This document shows positions 25,248 through 34,074 of a stretch of 64,000 nucleotides of DNA, one piece after another. The notes under the pieces are model-generated. The model saw nothing but the letters and a program-made list of their open reading frames with translations, had not been told where the DNA came from and did not search any database. Origin of the DNA: Mucilaginibacter kameinonensis (GTDB lineage: Bacteria; Bacteroidota; Bacteroidia; Sphingobacteriales; Sphingobacteriaceae); the NCBI RefSeq assembly GCF_003675385.1, contig NZ_RCWZ01000006.1, positions 1 to 64,000 of the forward strand, read 5' to 3'. Both the position numbers and the translations under genes were made by a program. How positions within the stretch are numbered: position 1 is the first letter of the stretch; each line of letters starts with the position of its first letter.

Positions 25248-26714
25248 TTAATCAAAGCTTACACTACCATAGCTGGTGCTGATGGTAATAGTTTTATCGC
25301 TGCCACCTTTGCCTAAATGGCCCTTGTAGGTTTTAGTGGGGTTAAAGCCACGTTCACCATCGGCAGGGGTTTTACTGGTGATGTTAACATCATGGCCGTT
25401 ATAATTAAAGCTGCCGTAGTGCACAGTGATGTCAAAGTCGGCATTCTGCCCATTGTTTACTCCCAGCTTTACGCTTGAATATGATGAATTAACAGAAAGG
25501 TTTTTCACATTTTTATCAACCTCGCCAATATTTAAAGCGCCACTAAACTTTACGTTGATATTGCCTGACGTAGTAATGCGGCCGATTTTTGCTGAGCCAT
25601 AGCTTACATCGGCATTCAGCTTATCGCAATCGCCAAGGCTCAGGCTACCGTAGGCCACATCAAGGTCGCTTCCTGTTAGGGTTTCAATAGTGGCACTGCC
25701 ATATCTTACCCTGATTTGATTGCCGGGATTAGTCAGCGCTTTTGCACGAAAGCTTCCATATGAGTTATTGATATTGAGCTTGCCGCTAAGATCAGGTAAC
25801 TCTGTATTGCCATATTTGTTGTTGATGGTAAGCGGGTTCCTGGCAGGCATATACACCGTATAATTGATCTCCATTTTACGGAACGCATTTTTTTTGCCAA
25901 ATAATGATCCCCAGATACCACCATCATTGTCGCTATCTCCCTGGTTAATAGATGTTCTGAATGAAACACCTGAGCCATCTTTGCTATCCTTGATGCTTAC
26001 CGCGTCCAGCATTTTTTGCACCTTATCTTCATCATTAGCACCTACCACAATCTGTACATCAACCTTTACCTCACTTTTTGCCCAGGTAAACACAGTTACT
26101 TTACCATATTTGTTATCGATATTAATTACATCATTACCATCAATACTGTAGCTTTTGCTATAGGTTTTGGTTTTCTCAACTATATCGCCGTTTTGCACCT
26201 GCTTTTCATAGCTCTCGTCACCATCGTAATTGTAACTAAAATTCTGGTCGAAATTTTTGAAACCGAAGTTTACGTTAGGGCTAAGCTTCTCAAACTTGTC
26301 GGCAAATTTCATGCTGTCAAAATCCTTAAACTTCATTTTAAACTTTAAGGAGTCGAAGCTTTTAAACTTCATGCTGTCCCTGAATTTGAAAGCAAGCTGT
26401 TTGTTCAGCTTCAGCATATTCTGCAGTTTAAGGTGTATTTGTTTCTGCTGCTGTACACGCAAACTGCTCATTTCCTTTTGCAATTCGCGCATCTTGGCGT
26501 TCAGCTCCTTCATTTTTTGCTGATACTCCTTGCTATTGGTAGCCGGTGTCCAGTCGCCATTAAGTTCAGCAGCGGGCGGCGGCGAGGGTGGTAATGCCGG
26601 TTTTGCCGGAGGCGCAGGAGGAGCTGCTGGACTTACCTGTGCAAAGTTTGCTGTGCTTATGGTTAACAAGCCGATAAGTGTTAGCAGGGCCGGACTAAAT
26701 ATTTTTAGTTTCAT
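25248..26714 (-). CDS. DUF4097-like beta-strand repeat envelope protein
   Basis: The 488-residue product has a signal peptide (cleavage near ANFA-QV), a proline/alanine-rich linker, and a helical region (35-130) with repeats of the form F-K/D-F-D-S-x-K-F. From ~185 a right-handed beta-strand repeat region appears, with recurring YGS/NKYGN/SYGS turns (INNKYGNTELPD, NNSYGSFRAK, VAYGSLSLGD, STSYGSVSFD), as in DUF4097/DUF2807-type proteins. It is the last gene of the operon; its start overlaps the anti-sigma gene by 20 bases. It is probably an envelope protein controlled by that sigma factor (inference). Confidence 0.85.
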   Translation of the reverse strand: MKLKIFSPALLTLIGLLTISTANFAQVSPAAPPAPPAKPALPPSPPPAAELNGDWTPATNSKEYQQKMKELNAKMRELQKEMSSLRVQQQKQIHLKLQNMLKLNKQLAFKFRDSMKFKSFDSLKFKMKFKDFDSMKFADKFEKLSPNVNFGFKNFDQNFSYNYDGDESYEKQVQNGDIVEKTKTYSKSYSIDGNDVINIDNKYGKVTVFTWAKSEVKVDVQIVVGANDEDKVQKMLDAVSIKDSKDGSGVSFRTSINQGDSDNDGGIWGSLFGKKNAFRKMEINYTVYMPARNPLTINNKYGNTELPDLSGKLNINNSYGSFRAKALTNPGNQIRVRYGSATIETLTGSDLDVAYGSLSLGDCDKLNADVSYGSAKIGRITTSGNINVKFSGALNIGEVDKNVKNLSVNSSYSSVKLGVNNGQNADFDITVHYGSFNYNGHDVNITSKTPADGERGFNPTKTYKGHLGKGGSDKTITISTSYGSVSFD

Positions 26715-27270
26715 TGTTTTGTTCCTTTTTCATCTGGTTAAACTGTTCAATTACATTTAATTGCTGGTTTAGCACCTCGGTTTGTATTTGCAGGTTCCGG
26801 ATCATTGCACGTAAAACACGTTCCTGGTTAGGGCTGGTGGCTAAATCATTGTTTAGTTTTTTATAGGTGGAATCCATTTTAGCTATCTCGGCGCTGAACT
26901 CCTTGTATAGCTGCGGATCGTTTTTAGATGCTGATTTAAGTTCGGTAAGCTTGGTTTCAACAAGCGATGCGTAATGCACCCGCTGTTGCGCATACTCGGG
27001 GTTGATGGCTGCAAAGTCAACGCTTTTTACGCCTTTCTGGCTTTGTATATATATGCCGAAGCCTATCCCCATTACGATGATCACCGACGCGGCTACTTTT
27101 AGTACGAAGGCCAGCGAAAAAGTTTTTGCTTCGCGCTTTTTGGGTTGCTGATCTTCCTCGTCCAAAAAATTGAGTTGCGCCTCAATTTTACCCCACAGAT
27201 CTGCCGATGGTTCTATCTCGTTAAATTCTTCGTTATTGTCGTGCATGAAATCTTCAAATCGCTTGCTCAT
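26695..27270 (-). CDS. Putative anti-sigma factor (single-pass membrane protein)
   Basis: The 191-residue product has an acidic cytoplasmic N-terminus (MSKRFEDFMHDNNEEFNEIE), where an ASD-type sigma-binding region could lie, then one transmembrane helix (about 53-73, FVLKVAASVIIVMGIGFGIYI) and a helical periplasmic part with coiled-coil character (to residue 191). It overlaps the sigma gene by 4 bases (ATGA) and the next gene by 20 bases. No zinc-binding HxxxCxxC anti-sigma motif is seen. The anti-sigma call rests mainly on gene order and topology. Confidence 0.75.
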   Translation of the reverse strand: MSKRFEDFMHDNNEEFNEIEPSADLWGKIEAQLNFLDEEDQQPKKREAKTFSLAFVLKVAASVIIVMGIGFGIYIQSQKGVKSVDFAAINPEYAQQRVHYASLVETKLTELKSASKNDPQLYKEFSAEIAKMDSTYKKLNNDLATSPNQERVLRAMIRNLQIQTEVLNQQLNVIEQFNQMKKEQNNETKNI

Positions 27271-27827
27271 GATACTTGTCCTTTCCTGTTTAAAATTTCA
27301 ATTAACTTCCTTTTAGCTCTCAAAAACTGGGTTCTTGATGTGTTTTCTGATATGTTCAATATTTGTCCTATTTCTTCGTGGTCATACCCTTCAAGCAGGT
27401 ACAATGATAATACAACACGGTAACCATCGGGCAGTAATTTCATGCCCTCCTTTACCCGGGCAACCTGGTATTGTATGTCTTCGTCGTCCCAGCTTTCATC
27501 GTCGGCAATATTTTCAAGGTGGCCGTCTTCCAGTTCAACCAGTTCAAGCTTCCGCTTGCGCAGCATATTGATTGACCGGTTAACAACGATTTGCTTAAGC
27601 CAGAGGCCAAATGTGGTATCCTGCCTAAAATCCTTCAGCTTGGCAAAGGCATCCACAAAAGCTTCCTGCAGCACATCTTCCGCTTCGGCAATATCGCCCA
27701 CTATCCGAAAGGCCACGTTCAGCATAGCTTTCGAATACAGACGGTAAAGCTCATAGCAGGCCTTTTTGCTTCCCTGCTTGCACTCAATTACCAGGTTGTA
27801 ATGTTTGTCAATATATATCGCTTCCAA
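27267..27827 (-). CDS. RNA polymerase sigma factor, ECF subfamily
   Basis: The 186-residue protein has sigma region 2 (EDVLQEAFVDAFAKLKDFR, then WLKQIVVNRSINMLRK) and region 4 (LPDGYRVVLSLYLLEGYDHE, then IGQILNISENTSRTQFLRAK), with a short acidic linker and no region 3, the layout of ECF sigma factors. Such factors redirect RNA polymerase to a small regulon after an envelope signal. It is the first gene of an overlapping operon with a membrane protein and a DUF4097 protein. Confidence 0.94.
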   Translation of the reverse strand: MEAIYIDKHYNLVIECKQGSKKACYELYRLYSKAMLNVAFRIVGDIAEAEDVLQEAFVDAFAKLKDFRQDTTFGLWLKQIVVNRSINMLRKRKLELVELEDGHLENIADDESWDDEDIQYQVARVKEGMKLLPDGYRVVLSLYLLEGYDHEEIGQILNISENTSRTQFLRAKRKLIEILNRKGQVS

Positions 27828-28129
27828 ATTTGTGACCAGCTTCAGGATAATAGACGCAACGCATTTTACAACGTTGCACGTATGTGAAAAATATTTTTTT
27901 AATTATTGATAATTTTTTTGAAAATTTTAAGTTGGGGCGGATTTTTAGATGTGCAAATTTTTAGATGTGCCGATGTGCAAATTGAAAAGGTGGTATGATG
28001 AGCCGATTCCGGTTATGCGAATAAGCTGTTTGGTGCAAATAATATCCGCATGGATATCTTTATTCAATCTTCAAATCTGAAATTTGCACATCTACAAATC
28101 TGCACATCAATCCCGGTCATCCTTTAATC
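27828..28129. other. Intergenic region with direct and inverted GATGTGCAAAT words
   Basis: The gap separates the sigma gene (its promoter is expected here, minus strand) from the NadR-like gene. Bases ~27947-27980 repeat TAGATGTGC and GATGTGCAAAT, and ~28075-28110 hold inverted counterparts (AATTTGCACATCT, ATCTGCACATC), suggesting a stem of ~100 bases. Related words occur at 33984-34016. No coding region is seen. Confidence 0.5.
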
Positions 28130-28660
28130 CTAAAAATCAAGGTTCAGATACTTATCAATCGCCTTTACCGCATTATCATATCTTTCCTGGCCTAAGCCTG
28201 ATATTACTACATAATTGGCATCAAGCGCCTGGAGTTCGCGGTGCCAAATGTTCATGAAATACTCCCGTTTGGTGGGGAAGTTGCGTAAGGGATCATCCTG
28301 CCAGGGCATGTCGATATCCAGGAGCAGGTATAAGTCATAGGGGTGGCGCGGCAATTCGTCAAGTACCTCCTGTGGGGCGTTACCAAACATTTCCTCGCTC
28401 CAGATTTTTACCGTTAAAAAAGTAGTATCGCAGATCAGAATACCGTTGGCCTGTGGAAGGAGTTTGTTTTCGAGTGCCACCTGGCCGTGGAACATATTCA
28501 CTTCGTCCTGCCAGGTGCAATCGCCTGTGAGGTTTGCGCAATACTCACGCGAATACTCAGGCACAGCTATTGTGTTATAATGTACCGCGAGATATTCAGA
28601 CATGGTAGATTTGCCTGTTGATTCGGGGCCTACAACTGCTATTTTGAGTATTTTGTCCAT
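28130..28660 (-). CDS. NadR-like ATP-binding kinase
   Basis: The 176-residue protein has a Walker A motif at residues 11-18 (GPESTGKS), then PEYSREYCA, CDTTFLTVKIWSEEMFG and YDLYLLLDIDMPWQDDPLR, which match the nicotinamide ribonucleoside kinase-type domain of NadR (AAA_28). It lacks the adenylyltransferase and HTH parts of enterobacterial NadR. Members phosphorylate nicotinamide riboside for NAD salvage; no pnuC transporter is next to it here, so the substrate is inferred. A dispersed palindrome lies upstream. Confidence 0.85.
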   Translation of the reverse strand: MDKILKIAVVGPESTGKSTMSEYLAVHYNTIAVPEYSREYCANLTGDCTWQDEVNMFHGQVALENKLLPQANGILICDTTFLTVKIWSEEMFGNAPQEVLDELPRHPYDLYLLLDIDMPWQDDPLRNFPTKREYFMNIWHRELQALDANYVVISGLGQERYDNAVKAIDKYLNLDF

Positions 28661-28695
28661 GTGGGGGAAAACTAAGAAGCGCAGGAATTGTGCGA

Positions 28696-28804
28696 TTCCC
28701 CTCTTGAGAGGGGGTGGAGGGGTGTGTTCCTACTTTGATAAATCAATTGTAGAAACACACCCCTGCTATCGCTCCATCCTTCGCTCCTCCTCTCAAGAGG
28801 GGAA
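28696..28804. repeat. Dispersed palindromic element, family C
   Basis: TTCCCCTCTTGAGAGG (28696-28711) and CCTCTCAAGAGGGGAA (28789-28804) are perfect 16-bp inverted arms. Inside are GGGTGTGTT and its inverse AACACACCC. No coding region. Confidence 0.75.
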
Positions 28805-28875
28805 CTAAAAAAACTTTTTTGATTCGGACGTTAGCTGCCGTCCAACTAATCTCCAATCACTAACCTCTAATCTCT

Positions 28876-30183
28876 TTATTCCGTTTTCTTAGGCACTCTT
28901 GTCGGTGTATCCTGTCCCGAAACAATAGTACGTGAACTTAATGCTATCGCGCGGATTGTTGAGGTAATGTTATCTACATCCAATGTGCTAAACTCATCGC
29001 CAACGGTATGGTATAGTTTGTCTATATCGATTTGGTCGGTTGAGATGGTATGTGCCGGTACGCCAACTTCGGCCAGCGATGCGTTGTCACTCCTGTAAAA
29101 CAGATCCTGGTCCGGGTATGGATCCGGGTAGAATTTAAAGGCGGTACCTTCTAAGTTCTTCTGTAAGATCTTACCGAAATCAGATCTTTCAAAACCGGTG
29201 ATAAATGCGGAGTTGGTACCAAATTTTGAAGCCTTGCCAATCATTTCAATATTGAACATGGCAACTACTTTATCGGCATCCACCTGTTTCGCAAAATATT
29301 GTGAACCGTATTCGCCGATTTCTTCGGCCGTAAAGGCTACAAAAATGAGTGTACGGGCGTTGTTATCAAGCTTTTTATAGTATTTAGCTAAGCTTAATAC
29401 CGCTGTTGTTCCTGAAGCGTCATCATCGGCACCGTTGGCAATGCTGTCGATTACTCCTGGTTTATCAGGCTTGATAATACCCAGGTGATCATAGTGGCCT
29501 GAAAATACTACGTATTCATTTGGTTTGGTCTTGCCGGGGATGATACCTGCTACGTTAAACAGTGGCAACTCCTGGGTTTTTACTTCGCAGTTTACATCAA
29601 ATGATGTAACGTTATCAAACTTGCCGGATACAAATATGATTGGCGCTTTCGCTTTGCCTTTGAAATTGGTTGAGCCGGCACCAAGGTAGCCCTTAATACG
29701 CCCGAACAGACTTTTGAATTTAGGATCAACCAGTAACAGGGTTTTGGTATCGCTTTTAAACGCTTTACGATATTCGGTGCGGAAATCCTTGTCGGGGCCA
29801 ATTGTAATTACCTGTACGTCTTTATCACCTGCCCATTTAAATGATTCAGCACTGCTGGCAAACGCGCTGTCGGCTGCTACGGCCTTACCATTGATGCTCA
29901 CCGTTAAGCTTACCGGGGTTGAACGTACCATCGTAAAGTTTTGACGGTAACCGGTGTTACCTTCCATTGGCTTTAGACCAGCCTTTTTATATTCGCCTTC
30001 GATGAATTGGGCTGCCTTTTCGATGCCGGGCGTAAAAGTTGCCCTGCCTTGCATATCATCTGCCGAAAGCGTTCTGATGATGCGGGTTACATCGTCTTTG
30101 TTAATGAGTTTATTAACATCCTGAGCAAAACCATAAGCTGAAACGCTTAATAATGCCGCTGTTACTATTGATATCTTCTTCAT
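28876..30183 (-). CDS. Secreted M28 family zinc aminopeptidase
   Basis: The 435-residue protein has a signal peptide (MKKISIVTAALLSVSAYGFA). The M28 metal ligands are visible in order: SGHYDHLG (His and Asp side), NGADDDASGTTAVL (bridging Asp), and FTAEEIGEYGSQYFA (catalytic and metal-binding Glu pair), followed by MFNIEMIGK and a late SDNASLAEVGVPAHTIS His. M28 enzymes are co-catalytic zinc exopeptidases. It is 2 bases downstream of the M61 gene on the same strand, so the two peptidases are almost certainly cotranscribed. Confidence 0.94.
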   Translation of the reverse strand: MKKISIVTAALLSVSAYGFAQDVNKLINKDDVTRIIRTLSADDMQGRATFTPGIEKAAQFIEGEYKKAGLKPMEGNTGYRQNFTMVRSTPVSLTVSINGKAVAADSAFASSAESFKWAGDKDVQVITIGPDKDFRTEYRKAFKSDTKTLLLVDPKFKSLFGRIKGYLGAGSTNFKGKAKAPIIFVSGKFDNVTSFDVNCEVKTQELPLFNVAGIIPGKTKPNEYVVFSGHYDHLGIIKPDKPGVIDSIANGADDDASGTTAVLSLAKYYKKLDNNARTLIFVAFTAEEIGEYGSQYFAKQVDADKVVAMFNIEMIGKASKFGTNSAFITGFERSDFGKILQKNLEGTAFKFYPDPYPDQDLFYRSDNASLAEVGVPAHTISTDQIDIDKLYHTVGDEFSTLDVDNITSTIRAIALSSRTIVSGQDTPTRVPKKTE

Positions 30184-30185
30184 AG

Positions 30186-32063
30186 TTATTTGACTTTTGA
30201 TTGCAGCCAGTTGTTACGGAAGGTTTCCTGTTCTTTGCTTAATTGTTTGCCGGCCTTTTCGAAAGTTACTACCTCGAAGTTTGGATTTTCTTCAAGGGTG
30301 ATGGTGGTTTCATGAGCGCCTGTGCGGTTTTTGTAGTTTACGATTACTTTATCGCCCGGTTTTTTATCGGCAATAATATCGCCAAAGCCTTTTTGGTCTT
30401 TAATATCTTTTCCGTCAACTTTCAGGATAACATCACCAGCATCAAGACCGGCTTTATAAACCGGTGTACCTATAGTTGTACTTGAAAGTATTGGCAGGCC
30501 TTCGGCATCAGCTGCACGTACCTGGCCCGCGCGACCACGGCCTGGGGTAGCAGCCAGCGGACCGGCCCAGCCTTTACCTGGTTGTACTTTCTGTAAAACC
30601 AGGCCTGCTTTTGCCAATAGCTCTTCGTAGTTATTTTTGTCGGTTCCGTTAATGTAGCGCTTAAAGAAATCGGCAGCAAATTTAGGGTTGTTGGTTACTT
30701 TGCCTAAATCACTTTGCAGATCGGGGATGGTATACGGCTTCATTACCTTGCCGCGGTTAAGCCAAACAGCGCGCATGTAATCATCAAGCGTCATGTTAAA
30801 ATCGCTGCGCAGGCGAAGGTCAAGCGCTAATGCGATAGCACCACCGTAGGTATAATAGCTGGTAAAATCGTTAACGTTATTGTTAGGGTCGATAGATACG
30901 CCCGCATCTGCAAATACTGAGTAACGGCTCATTTGCGCGGCTGAATATTTAGCGGCCCCCGGCGTGTTTAAAATCTGGTTAACCAAACCGGCAATGGTTT
31001 TAGTGTAATCATCAAGGGTGTTAAATCCAGATCGGGTAAGCAATAATTCGCCATAATATTGGGTAAAACCTTCGGCAAACCAAAGCTCACTGCTCATGTT
31101 GGCATGCTCAAAGTTAAATGGCTCTAACGATTTTGGGCGGATGCGCTTCACATTCCAGCTATGGAAATATTCGTGCGCGTAAACGCCCATCAGGTTGTTT
31201 TCAAAGCCTTCTACTTTGGGCGCAGGAATAGTTATGGAGGTTGAATTGCGATGTTCCATACCATCGCCGGAAACGGCCGGGTTTACATCGCTTACAAAAG
31301 TATATTCGCCAAAATCGTAGGCTGGTAATTCGCCAAATACTGCCTTTTCTTCCAATACCAGCTTTTGGATCATTTTTCCGAAATTATCTATCACCGCCTG
31401 GCTATCGTCCGAGTGCATGGCAAGGTTTATTTTTTCTTTCTTACCATCGGTATTTACCACATCCCAACTGCTAACATTGTAGTTAGATAGTTCGGTAGGG
31501 CTATCCATCATATATTGCAAACTCGGGGCACTGTACACACTTGAACCCTCATGTTTAAGTTGTGTGGCTACTTTCCAGCCGTACTTATCCAGGCCATCAA
31601 ACTGAATGGTAAGCGGGCGTTTGTCTTGTCCAACAACCCACATAAAGGTGGCAGGCATATTCAGGTGGGCATGGCTGGGATCAATAGAGGCGTAAGTGCC
31701 ATCTGTCCAGTTGCCAAAAAGCGTATAGTTCACTTTTACAGTGGCCGGATGTTCTCCAACTTCATAAACATCACCTTCAACCTGTGTTAAAGGCAACTCT
31801 TTGCCGTCAACATCGGTGGCTTTAACGTTGTAAATATTTTTGCCAAACTCATGTGTTGCATATCGGCCGGCAGATGAACGGCTCATGCGCACCCTGAAGT
31901 TACCAACCGGCGCCTGCGGAATGGTCATACTTATTTCGGCCTCATGATGAGCGGCGTTAGGAAATGATATGGAATAGTAAATGGCTTTTTGCGGTTCCTG
32001 CTGTGCCATAACATTGCACGCAAGCGCAGAGGCAGCGGTAAATAGTAGTAATTTTTTCATCAA
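30186..32063 (-). CDS. M61 family metallopeptidase with PDZ domain
   Basis: The 625-residue protein has a signal peptide (MMKKLLLFTAASALACNVMA). An N-terminal beta domain (~25-180) precedes the peptidase region with the zinc motif HEYFH in VYAHEYFHSWNVKRIRP and the third ligand Glu in ELWFAEGFTQYYGEL. A PDZ domain is at the C-terminus (GTPVYKAGLDAGDVILKVDG). M61 enzymes are glycyl-type aminopeptidases. Another peptidase follows directly, which suggests a shared role in peptide breakdown in the envelope. Confidence 0.95.
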   Translation of the reverse strand: MMKKLLLFTAASALACNVMAQQEPQKAIYYSISFPNAAHHEAEISMTIPQAPVGNFRVRMSRSSAGRYATHEFGKNIYNVKATDVDGKELPLTQVEGDVYEVGEHPATVKVNYTLFGNWTDGTYASIDPSHAHLNMPATFMWVVGQDKRPLTIQFDGLDKYGWKVATQLKHEGSSVYSAPSLQYMMDSPTELSNYNVSSWDVVNTDGKKEKINLAMHSDDSQAVIDNFGKMIQKLVLEEKAVFGELPAYDFGEYTFVSDVNPAVSGDGMEHRNSTSITIPAPKVEGFENNLMGVYAHEYFHSWNVKRIRPKSLEPFNFEHANMSSELWFAEGFTQYYGELLLTRSGFNTLDDYTKTIAGLVNQILNTPGAAKYSAAQMSRYSVFADAGVSIDPNNNVNDFTSYYTYGGAIALALDLRLRSDFNMTLDDYMRAVWLNRGKVMKPYTIPDLQSDLGKVTNNPKFAADFFKRYINGTDKNNYEELLAKAGLVLQKVQPGKGWAGPLAATPGRGRAGQVRAADAEGLPILSSTTIGTPVYKAGLDAGDVILKVDGKDIKDQKGFGDIIADKKPGDKVIVNYKNRTGAHETTITLEENPNFEVVTFEKAGKQLSKEQETFRNNWLQSKVK

Positions 32064-32210
32064 CTTAAATTATCTGCGCTGAAATTACTATTAAATCGGC
32101 AAAAAATTAATATCAATATTATTACCTGCTATGGGTTCGCCAACCCTTTTAAATCCCTATTTCTGCCCCGTTCGTTTAATTATCCGTACATTTAAAGAAA
32201 TTCCCGGCTT

Positions 32211-32492
32211 ATGATCCTTTTTTCAAGAAGAAATTTACATTACACCGATTATAAATGGACTGCTTACATTCAGAATGATCCGCGTGTAAATGGCAGGCCA
32301 GATCATACAGTGTTTAATAAAAACGAGGGGAACGAAATGGTGTATCTCATTAACAAATTAATGATGATATGGGACTATCGTTTTGCCAATACCGGCAATA
32401 AAATGGAAAAACTGATTCATGATAAACTTCCGGCAGAGATTAGCAGCCAGGAAGAGGTACAGCAATGGCTTAAAACAAATCTCAAGTTTTAA
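32211..32492 (+). CDS. Small protein of unknown function
   Basis: The 93-residue product (MILFSRRNLHYTDYKWTAYI at the start, ending QQWLKTNLKF) has no signal peptide and no motif I recognise. Its composition is soluble and coding-like, and no larger gene covers it on either strand. It sits alone between the M61 gene and radA. Confidence 0.6.
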   Translation: MILFSRRNLHYTDYKWTAYIQNDPRVNGRPDHTVFNKNEGNEMVYLINKLMMIWDYRFANTGNKMEKLIHDKLPAEISSQEEVQQWLKTNLKF

Positions 32493-32568
32493 ATAAATAA
32501 TAATAAGGATAGCACGAGGTACAGGGCAATTGCTTTTTGCTTTGAGCCTTCTGCTTTAAGCTTATCTT

Positions 32569-33981
32569 CTATCCAAACAACAAACTGAATACTTCCTCAA
32601 TACTGCTTACGATCTTGATGTCGATATCGTAGCGCGAGAGGTCCATGCGCTTTTTATCCTGGCCGCTTGCAGGGAGGTTGTATTTGGAGATAAAGATCTG
32701 GTTGAAGCCGAGTTTTTGTGCTTCGGCAATGCGCTGCTCCACCCGGTTTACCGCCCTGATCTCGCCCGAAAGTCCGAGCTCGCCGGCAAAGCAGGTTTTG
32801 AAGGGTATTGGCATATCCTCATGCGATGAAATAATGGCCGCTGCAAGTCCCAGATCAATAGCGGGGTCTTCAACCCTGATGCCTCCGGTAATGTTCAGGA
32901 ATACATCCTTTGCGCCCAGCCTGAAACCACAGCGCTTTTCCAGTACGGCCAGCAGCATGCTCATGCGTTTGGTATCAAATCCGGTAGCGGTACGTTGTGG
33001 GGTTCCGTAGGCCGACGCACTAACCAATGCCTGGGTCTCGATCAGCATCGGTCGCATCCCTTCTAACGTAGCAGAAATGGTAATGCCGCTCAATGGGGCT
33101 TCCCGGTGCGAGAGCAATATTTCCGAAGGATTGGATACTTCCCGCAAGCCTTCGCCCATCATTTCATAAATGCCCAGCTCCGATGCCGAGCCGAAACGGT
33201 TTTTGATAGTGCGCAATATGCGGTAAACATGATGCCTGTCGCCCTCAAACTGTAACACGGTATCAACCATATGCTCCAGTATTTTGGGCCCTGCTATCAT
33301 GCCATCCTTAGTAATGTGGCCAATTAAAAATACAGGAGTTGAGGTTTCTTTGGCGAAGCGAAGCAGTTCGGCAGTACATTCCCTAACCTGTGATACGCTG
33401 CCTGGTGTTGATTCAATATGTGCCGAGTGTAGTGTCTGGATAGAGTCTATCACTACCATATCTGGTTCCAATGCCTCTATCTGCTTAAAAATGTTTTGGG
33501 TTGAGGTTTCTGTGAGGATATAGGCTCCTTCGCCGATAGGCCCCCCTTCGGGCGATGCTAACCTTTCTGCCCTCATCTTAATCTGTCGTTCGCTTTCCTC
33601 GCCCGACACATACAGCACCTTTTGGTTAGGCATGTTGAGGGCAAGCTGCAGCATCAGGGTTGATTTGCCTATGCCCGGCTCGCCGCCGATAAGTACTAAT
33701 GAACCCGGAACAATGCCGCCACCCAAAACACGGTTAAACTCCTTATCGGGAGTAGGTACACGATGCTCTTCAGAATAAGTGATCTCCGTTACGGGCACGG
33801 GTTTATTGGCCCGCTGCTGACTGGTTGAAGCAGGTTTCCAGGCCGGTACTGATGCATTGCCCTTTTCAATCACCTCTTCAACAAACGTGTTCCATTGCTG
33901 GCATGACGGGCATTTACCCAGCCATTTGGGCGATTCAAAGCCACAGCTTTGACAAAAGTACGCGATCTTGGATTTTGCCAT
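32569..33981 (-). CDS. radA: DNA repair protein RadA
   Basis: RadA promotes branch migration of recombination intermediates with RecA. The 470-residue protein has the N-terminal zinc finger Cys10-x2-Cys13 and Cys24-x2-Cys27, Walker A at GGEPGIGKST, the RadA-specific KNRFG motif (in IKNRFGSASELGIYEM), and the C-terminal Lon-protease-like domain (AAAIISSHEDMPIP, AGELGLSGEIRAV). Start and length are typical. Nearby small repeats are non-coding. Confidence 0.97.
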   Translation of the reverse strand: MAKSKIAYFCQSCGFESPKWLGKCPSCQQWNTFVEEVIEKGNASVPAWKPASTSQQRANKPVPVTEITYSEEHRVPTPDKEFNRVLGGGIVPGSLVLIGGEPGIGKSTLMLQLALNMPNQKVLYVSGEESERQIKMRAERLASPEGGPIGEGAYILTETSTQNIFKQIEALEPDMVVIDSIQTLHSAHIESTPGSVSQVRECTAELLRFAKETSTPVFLIGHITKDGMIAGPKILEHMVDTVLQFEGDRHHVYRILRTIKNRFGSASELGIYEMMGEGLREVSNPSEILLSHREAPLSGITISATLEGMRPMLIETQALVSASAYGTPQRTATGFDTKRMSMLLAVLEKRCGFRLGAKDVFLNITGGIRVEDPAIDLGLAAAIISSHEDMPIPFKTCFAGELGLSGEIRAVNRVEQRIAEAQKLGFNQIFISKYNLPASGQDKKRMDLSRYDIDIKIVSSIEEVFSLLFG

Positions 33982-34012
33982 TTTAGATTTGCAGATTACA
34001 GATGTGCAAATA

Positions 34013-34065
34013 TGCAGATTATATTTAAAATGCTAAATTATTTAGTAATTTAAATATAATCTGCA
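34013..34065 (-). terminator. Perfect 17-bp inverted repeat downstream of the 761-codon gene
   Basis: TGCAGATTATATTTAAA (34013-34029) is exactly inverted at 34049-34065, around a 19-base AT-rich loop. It follows the stop of the minus-strand gene at 34075 and precedes radA, so it may act as a terminator, although no strong T run is present. Confidence 0.5.
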
Positions 34066-34074
34066 TTTATCGTG

